10,654 bases of DNA, taken from the NCBI GenBank assembly GCA_003152595.1, contig PMAM01000312.1, positions 18,687 to 29,340 on the forward strand, written 5' to 3'. How positions within the stretch are numbered: the stretch's first letter is position 1; the number at the start of each line of letters is the position of its first letter. The notes under the pieces were generated by a model, which saw only the letters and a program-made list of their open reading frames with translations, ran no database searches and had not been told where the DNA came from. The DNA is from Acidobacterium sp. (GTDB lineage Bacteria; Acidobacteriota; Terriglobia; Terriglobales; Acidobacteriaceae). Below, piece after piece: positions 6,970 through 10,654 of this stretch. Position numbers and translations under genes: made by a program.

Positions 6970-7893
6970 TCAGGCGAGCGTCAGCAGAGTGATCTCGGGC
7001 GGACAGTTCACGCGAAACGGAACGCCGATCGTGCCGATACCGCGGTTCACGTAGAGTTGCGTCGAACCGCTGCGAAACCAACCCTGAACATACTTTTTAC
7101 CGTACTGAGGCAGGAAGGCGGGCGGCAGAAAGGGGAGGCACACCTGGCCGCCGTGGGTGTGGCCGGAAAGCATGAGGTCGGCATCGAGTTTGGCGATCTG
7201 GGGCAGAATATCGGGCTCGTGTGCGAGAACGATCGTCGCTTCCCTGTCGCGAACAGCGCTGTCGGGAAAGGCACGCTCCGTATCCACATCTCTGGCGCAG
7301 GCGCTGCCCAGACCGATTAGCCATAGGCGCTGGCCATTTCTCTCGAGGGCCACGGCCCTGTTTCTCAGAACCGGCAGACCCTGGTTGATCAGATCGCCAT
7401 AGACATATCGGCCGCCGACCATCATGTCGTGGTTGCCCAGCGTCGCATAACGCAGAGGACACCGGATGCCGCTCAGGATTGAGGCACATTCCGGCATGTG
7501 GCGGAGGGCAAATCGTTTGTGCGCGTCCTCGCTGGGCCATCGCACCGGCCCATAGGTAACGAAATCGCCGGTCAGCACGACCATGTCCGGTTTGAGGTTG
7601 TTGACGTGGTCGACTACCTGGCGGAGAAAGAAGCTTTCGGTCCACTCGAAATAATGGATGTCGGAGATCTGCGCGATTCGCATGCCGCGGAAGGCCTCCG
7701 GCAACCGCGGAAGGTGGACCGAATATTCCTCGACTCTTAGTTCGTGACGTGCGATTTCGCCCGAATAGAGTGCAAGGCCGCCCACGGAAGAGGCGGCCAG
7801 CGTGAGGAACGACCGGCGGGTGAGCCGGTGCGGCGGTCGAGGCGAGGAAGGCTCTTTTCCGCGCTGGTTTTCCGGGGCCATTTCGACAGACAT
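6970..7893 (-). CDS. Tat-exported metallophosphoesterase (YkuE/YaeI-like)
   Basis: This 307-residue calcineurin-like phosphoesterase has all its metal-binding motifs: SDIH (77-80), TGDF (108-111), GNHD (153-156), AHEP (224-227) and SGHTHGGQ (243-250). Residues 24-44 carry a twin-arginine signal, LTRRSFLTLAASSVGG, so the folded metalloprotein should be exported. Known relatives include Bacillus YkuE, E. coli YaeI and chlamydial LpxG, some of which act on lipid-linked phosphate or pyrophosphate substrates; no substrate can be fixed here. The ATG at 7893 keeps the signal intact and has AGGTG nine bases upstream, while ATG at residue 5 lacks a ribosome site. It starts 117 bases after the FemAB-like stop on the same strand. 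A short hairpin, GCCTG/CAGGC (6959-6975), overlaps its stop codon. Confidence 0.9.
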   Translation of the reverse strand: MSVEMAPENQRGKEPSSPRPPHRLTRRSFLTLAASSVGGLALYSGEIARHELRVEEYSVHLPRLPEAFRGMRIAQISDIHYFEWTESFFLRQVVDHVNNLKPDMVVLTGDFVTYGPVRWPSEDAHKRFALRHMPECASILSGIRCPLRYATLGNHDMMVGGRYVYGDLINQGLPVLRNRAVALERNGQRLWLIGLGSACARDVDTERAFPDSAVRDREATIVLAHEPDILPQIAKLDADLMLSGHTHGGQVCLPFLPPAFLPQYGKKYVQGWFRSGSTQLYVNRGIGTIGVPFRVNCPPEITLLTLA

Positions 7894-8010
7894 TGGCGGT
7901 TACACCTGCATATTAGACGCGCGGACAACGCCGACAACGCAGGACCCGGAGACTTCCACGTCCAGGTGAGGATTCCCTGCCGGGCGCGCCAGAAGAACTC
8001 CCCGCGACCA

Positions 8011-9162
8011 TCAAAGATAGGTGTAGATTCGGTCTCCCAGCCAGGACGTCATACCCAGCGGCAGATGACTCCAGATCTTTCCCGCGAGCGTGAACACAGA
8101 ACCTTCTGTCTTGTCCGACGAATGGTCAGCGTCGGGGAAGTCCGGGAAGTAATACCGGTACAGGCGCACTGGCTCGGCTCCCCATTTAGTCTTAAACCGC
8201 GCCAGGTCGCCGTCGCCCTCCGGCACTTCCCCAAGGTCCACGAACCTGTACCCGGCCACGCTGGCGTCATTGATGGCCTGCCCCATAATGATGTCGTTGG
8301 GGCGGAGAGCAAAATCGGCCGCGCAAGACGCACCGAAGGCATAAGTCACGGTCGAACCGAAGGTAAAAAACAAGTGACCGCCAACGATACGAGAACCCGT
8401 CGCGGTTTGCTGCTCGGCCAGCAACAACCGCATCATTCCCGAGGGTCGCATCAGTTCCCAGAGCGCCAGAAAGAACCTGTAGGGCCTGGCGGGGACAACG
8501 TTCCGGCGCATCGTCTCGAGATAAAGCCGATACCAGACACGCAGATCTTCCTCTGTCTCCGCCGGACGCGTGCGCACGCCGCCGGCGATGGCTTTGTTAA
8601 TCGACCGTTTGATGCTGGAGCGATTCTGACCGCCGGGAATATGATAAGGCTGGCCGGGGGTTCCGGCAAGGGGCACGATGTAGCTTTGGCGCCACGCCTT
8701 TTTGACGATTCCCTCGATATCATCGTTCAGCTGTTCTGACTGCATTTTGATCTGCAGACGAACGGAGTGGGCTGAAGCTCGCCGCAGAGCTTCGCGCACC
8801 AGCGCAGAGAGGGCCGCGCGGTCGGTGGCGAGGGGTCCGGCCAGCGGCGTACGCGGCAGGGAGGAAAGCCGCGGGCCAGTGAGAGGGCCGCTGCTGAGAG
8901 GAAGACCACGCGTGTACAGCAGCGGAAAGACGCCCTGCAGCCTTCCATCCGGATCCTCACAGGCCAGAAAGAGCGAGCGCTGGCGGTATTCGCGCTCGAG
9001 AACCTTCAGCCAGGCAGGATGGTGATAGATCGTAGCTTCCGGATGACCCAGAACGAAGTTCTCCCAGCGGGGGTCCTTCCAGGGATCGACCTCCACGATC
9101 ATGATTTCCGGAGAAAGCAATTCGAAGGAAGACGTGATTTGCACGGAATGATTGAGCGCCAT
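8011..9162 (-). CDS. FemAB-like / GNAT-fold acyl- or aminoacyl-transferase
   Basis: The protein has 383 residues if it starts at the ATG at 9162. The N-terminal GNAT-like half contains HPEATIYHHPAWLKVLE (about 40-56). The second half has IVGGHLFFTFGSTVTYAFGAS (about 259-279, internal strands) and the FemAB-type signature GYRFVDLGEVPEGDGDLARF, followed by KTKWGAEPVRLYRYYFP (about 304-340). Classic FemXAB proteins add amino acids from aminoacyl-tRNA to lipid II. Relatives in exopolysaccharide loci of Gram-negative bacteria have no settled substrate and may modify a glycan. The gene follows the deacetylase-GT4 stop by 39 bases, suggesting one transcript. The start is uncertain: TTG at 9189 would add nine residues, and ATG at 9102 would begin just before the conserved domain. 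None has a strong ribosome site. I see no signal peptide or membrane segment. Confidence 0.85.
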   Translation of the reverse strand: MALNHSVQITSSFELLSPEIMIVEVDPWKDPRWENFVLGHPEATIYHHPAWLKVLEREYRQRSLFLACEDPDGRLQGVFPLLYTRGLPLSSGPLTGPRLSSLPRTPLAGPLATDRAALSALVREALRRASAHSVRLQIKMQSEQLNDDIEGIVKKAWRQSYIVPLAGTPGQPYHIPGGQNRSSIKRSINKAIAGGVRTRPAETEEDLRVWYRLYLETMRRNVVPARPYRFFLALWELMRPSGMMRLLLAEQQTATGSRIVGGHLFFTFGSTVTYAFGASCAADFALRPNDIIMGQAINDASVAGYRFVDLGEVPEGDGDLARFKTKWGAEPVRLYRYYFPDFPDADHSSDKTEGSVFTLAGKIWSHLPLGMTSWLGDRIYTYL

Positions 9163-9201
9163 CTTTTTTTGCTGCGAATGTCTGGGCAATGGAAGCGAAG
9201 C

Positions 9202-10654
9202 TTAGTTTTCGACGACTGGAGTGATTCCCCGCTTCAGGCCGTAAGTATCGAACTTGTGAGTGGAGAGGCTGTCGATAAGATCGAAATACTGCTGCTTGGT
9301 CCGATCCCAGCCGTGGAGTTCCACATATTCCAGGCCGCGCCGTATGAGAGATTCCCGCAGCGCCGAATTCCGGGCCACTTCGTACATCGCTTCGGCCATG
9401 GCCGCACTGTCGCCTGAAGGAAAGAACCGGACGGTTTCATCATCAAAATAGTAACTATCGATTTTGGTCCGCGACACCACGACCGGAATGCCCTGCGACA
9501 TGAATTCCATGATCTTGGTGCTGTAAGCCTCATTGCCGAACGAATCCGCGCGCTTGGGCACTACGCCCAGATCTGCATTGGCGATGATTTCCGGAATAGC
9601 ATCGAGCGACGCAATGCCGCAGAATTTCACCGCGTCCTCGAGGCCGAGATCACGCGCAATGCCTTTGAGCCAATTCATGAGCTTCTCGTGTTGCGCGCCA
9701 TACAGATGGAACTCGGCGTTGGGCATCTTCTTTCGGAATTCGGCGAACGCCTTGATGCCGATATCGAGGCCCTGATGCCACTGGAAGGTGCCGGGGAAGA
9801 TCACGATGAAGCGACCATCCTGACGAGTGCGCTGCCGCCGGGAAAACACCTCAGGATCGGGGAGGTTGACGACAACGGAGCACTGAGCCGGCCGGACAGA
9901 CCGGGCCACGAGTTTCTCAACCCAGATGTGATTGGAGACAATCACGTGGTCGACGAAATGGCAGCACAACTTCTCCACGAAGCGCAGACCCGACACATAG
10001 AACTGCTTCAATCCGGTCTTGAACTTGTTAGCGAAGAGTTCCGGAACGACGTCATGAATATCGAGGATTAGACGCGCACCGGTCATCTTCGGGTACCAGG
10101 CGGCAAAGACCAGGAAATCCGGCATGTTATGGATATGCACTACATCGTAGCGATTGCGCGCGTGCAGCCGGGTAAGGACAATGGACGACCGGAACAGGAA
10201 GCGAAGCATGCGGAAGACATAGCTCCACTGGCCCGACTCGTTATGGTCGCGCCGCTGGACGTGATAGACCGTGACTCCGTTCAGCGTAGTGACTTTCTTT
10301 CCGCTGCTCAGTCCGTCCAGGGCGATCACGTCCACCATGTCACCGCGCCTGACCAGCGCTTCGGCATAGCGGCGGATCCGGCCGTCGGTTTCATATCCGG
10401 AGTAGGCCACCATGCAGATGCGGCGGCGGGTGTTGCGGGAGGCGGGCGGCAGTTTTTCGCAATAATAGCGCGAAGCCTCGCGGGGCAGCGCATCCCAGCA
10501 TTGGTCGCCGTAATTGTCGCGCACGTAGCTCAGGAACTCTTCGTATCGGGCGACGGGATATTCGTCCCGATCCGGCGACCCGTTCATGCACATGTAGTCA
10601 GGATGCGTATTCAAAAGGGCCATTCCTCCCTGTTCGACAACCCAATCCAGTTTC
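9202..10654 (-). CDS. Polysaccharide deacetylase-GT4 glycosyltransferase fusion (5' end beyond window)
   Basis: The frame is open at the window edge, so the N-terminus is missing. An ATG at 10623 exists, but reading continues upstream as LDWVVEQGG before MALLNTHPDYM. With EYPVARYEEFLSYV and WDALPREASRYY this matches my recollection of the C-terminal tail of NodB-type polysaccharide deacetylases, which remove N-acetyl groups from glycans. After a short basic linker (ASRNTRRR, residues 61-68 counted from 10623) a complete GT-B glycosyltransferase begins: ICMVAYSGYETDGRIRRYAE (69-88), DVVHIHNMPDFL (160-171), LDIHDVVPELF (187-197), the second-domain start FPGTFQWHQGLDIGIKAF (276-293), FHLYGAQ, and the donor-site region GVVPKRADSFGNEAYSTKIM (353-372) with EF next and acidic residues of the E-x7-E type. 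The GT part is strong. The deacetylase part rests on about 70 residues. Confidence 0.85.
   Translation of the reverse strand, partial: KLDWVVEQGGMALLNTHPDYMCMNGSPDRDEYPVARYEEFLSYVRDNYGDQCWDALPREASRYYCEKLPPASRNTRRRICMVAYSGYETDGRIRRYAEALVRRGDMVDVIALDGLSSGKKVTTLNGVTVYHVQRRDHNESGQWSYVFRMLRFLFRSSIVLTRLHARNRYDVVHIHNMPDFLVFAAWYPKMTGARLILDIHDVVPELFANKFKTGLKQFYVSGLRFVEKLCCHFVDHVIVSNHIWVEKLVARSVRPAQCSVVVNLPDPEVFSRRQRTRQDGRFIVIFPGTFQWHQGLDIGIKAFAEFRKKMPNAEFHLYGAQHEKLMNWLKGIARDLGLEDAVKFCGIASLDAIPEIIANADLGVVPKRADSFGNEAYSTKIMEFMSQGIPVVVSRTKIDSYYFDDETVRFFPSGDSAAMAEAMYEVARNSALRESLIRRGLEYVELHGWDRTKQQYFDLIDSLSTHKFDTYGLKRGITPVVEN

Noticed and set aside
7903..7932. Possible promoter before the phosphoesterase (TTGTCG, 16 bases, TAATAT)
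   Set aside because: Both boxes match only four of six bases, and the implied leader would be too short to hold a normal ribosome site comfortably.
7744..8739. Plus-strand open frame of 331 codons
   Set aside because: It overlaps the start of the phosphoesterase and most of the FemAB-like gene in antisense. Both have strong family motifs, while this product is Arg/His/Gly-rich and unrecognisable.
10621..10623. ATG at 10623 as the true start of the GT4 gene
   Set aside because: The frame continues upstream with residues typical of a deacetylase tail, and the GGGAGGA before the ATG has no spacing to act as a ribosome site.

Overview
The window reads as chromosomal DNA of a soil-type Acidobacteriota, probably of the Terriglobia. 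The main clue is a secreted protein built from NHL repeats joined by a cysteine-containing immunoglobulin-like segment, a style very common in that phylum. This assignment comes from protein style and the GC-rich composition, not from a marker gene. Every supported gene lies on the minus strand, so the biological order runs from high to low coordinates.

Region 10654-8011 holds two closely spaced genes. The first is open at the window edge. It appears to fuse the tail of a polysaccharide deacetylase to a complete GT4-type glycosyltransferase. The second is a FemAB-like/GNAT acyl- or aminoacyl-transferase. A deacetylase followed by FemAB is familiar from exopolysaccharide loci of the exosortase (XrtA/EpsH) type. 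Next (7893-6970) is a metallophosphoesterase with a twin-arginine signal. Region 6969-6545 holds no protein gene. It contains a roughly 100-nt imperfect hairpin and a tRNA-Gly(UCC) gene with encoded CCA. The tRNA has G instead of the near-invariant U at position 33.

Region 6535-2900 is a second glycan module: a membrane acyltransferase 3 family protein, a GT2 glycosyltransferase with a GTG start, and a Gfo/Idh/MocA oxidoreductase. Together these genes would build and decorate a surface polysaccharide: sugar transfer (GT4, GT2), sugar oxidation or epimerisation (Gfo/Idh/MocA), O-acylation (acyltransferase 3), de-N-acetylation (deacetylase part) and possibly amino-acyl decoration (FemAB-like).

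A 737-base stretch (2163-2899) shows no convincing gene and probably carries the promoter of the last gene. That gene (2162 to beyond base 1) encodes a secreted protein with two sets of six NHL-like repeats around an Ig-like domain. No insertion sequence, CRISPR array, origin or clear intrinsic terminator was seen. The most unusual items are the deacetylase-GT4 fusion and the odd tRNA-Gly about 1.3 kb from a FemAB-family gene. Some FemAB relatives use glycyl-tRNA, but that link is speculative.
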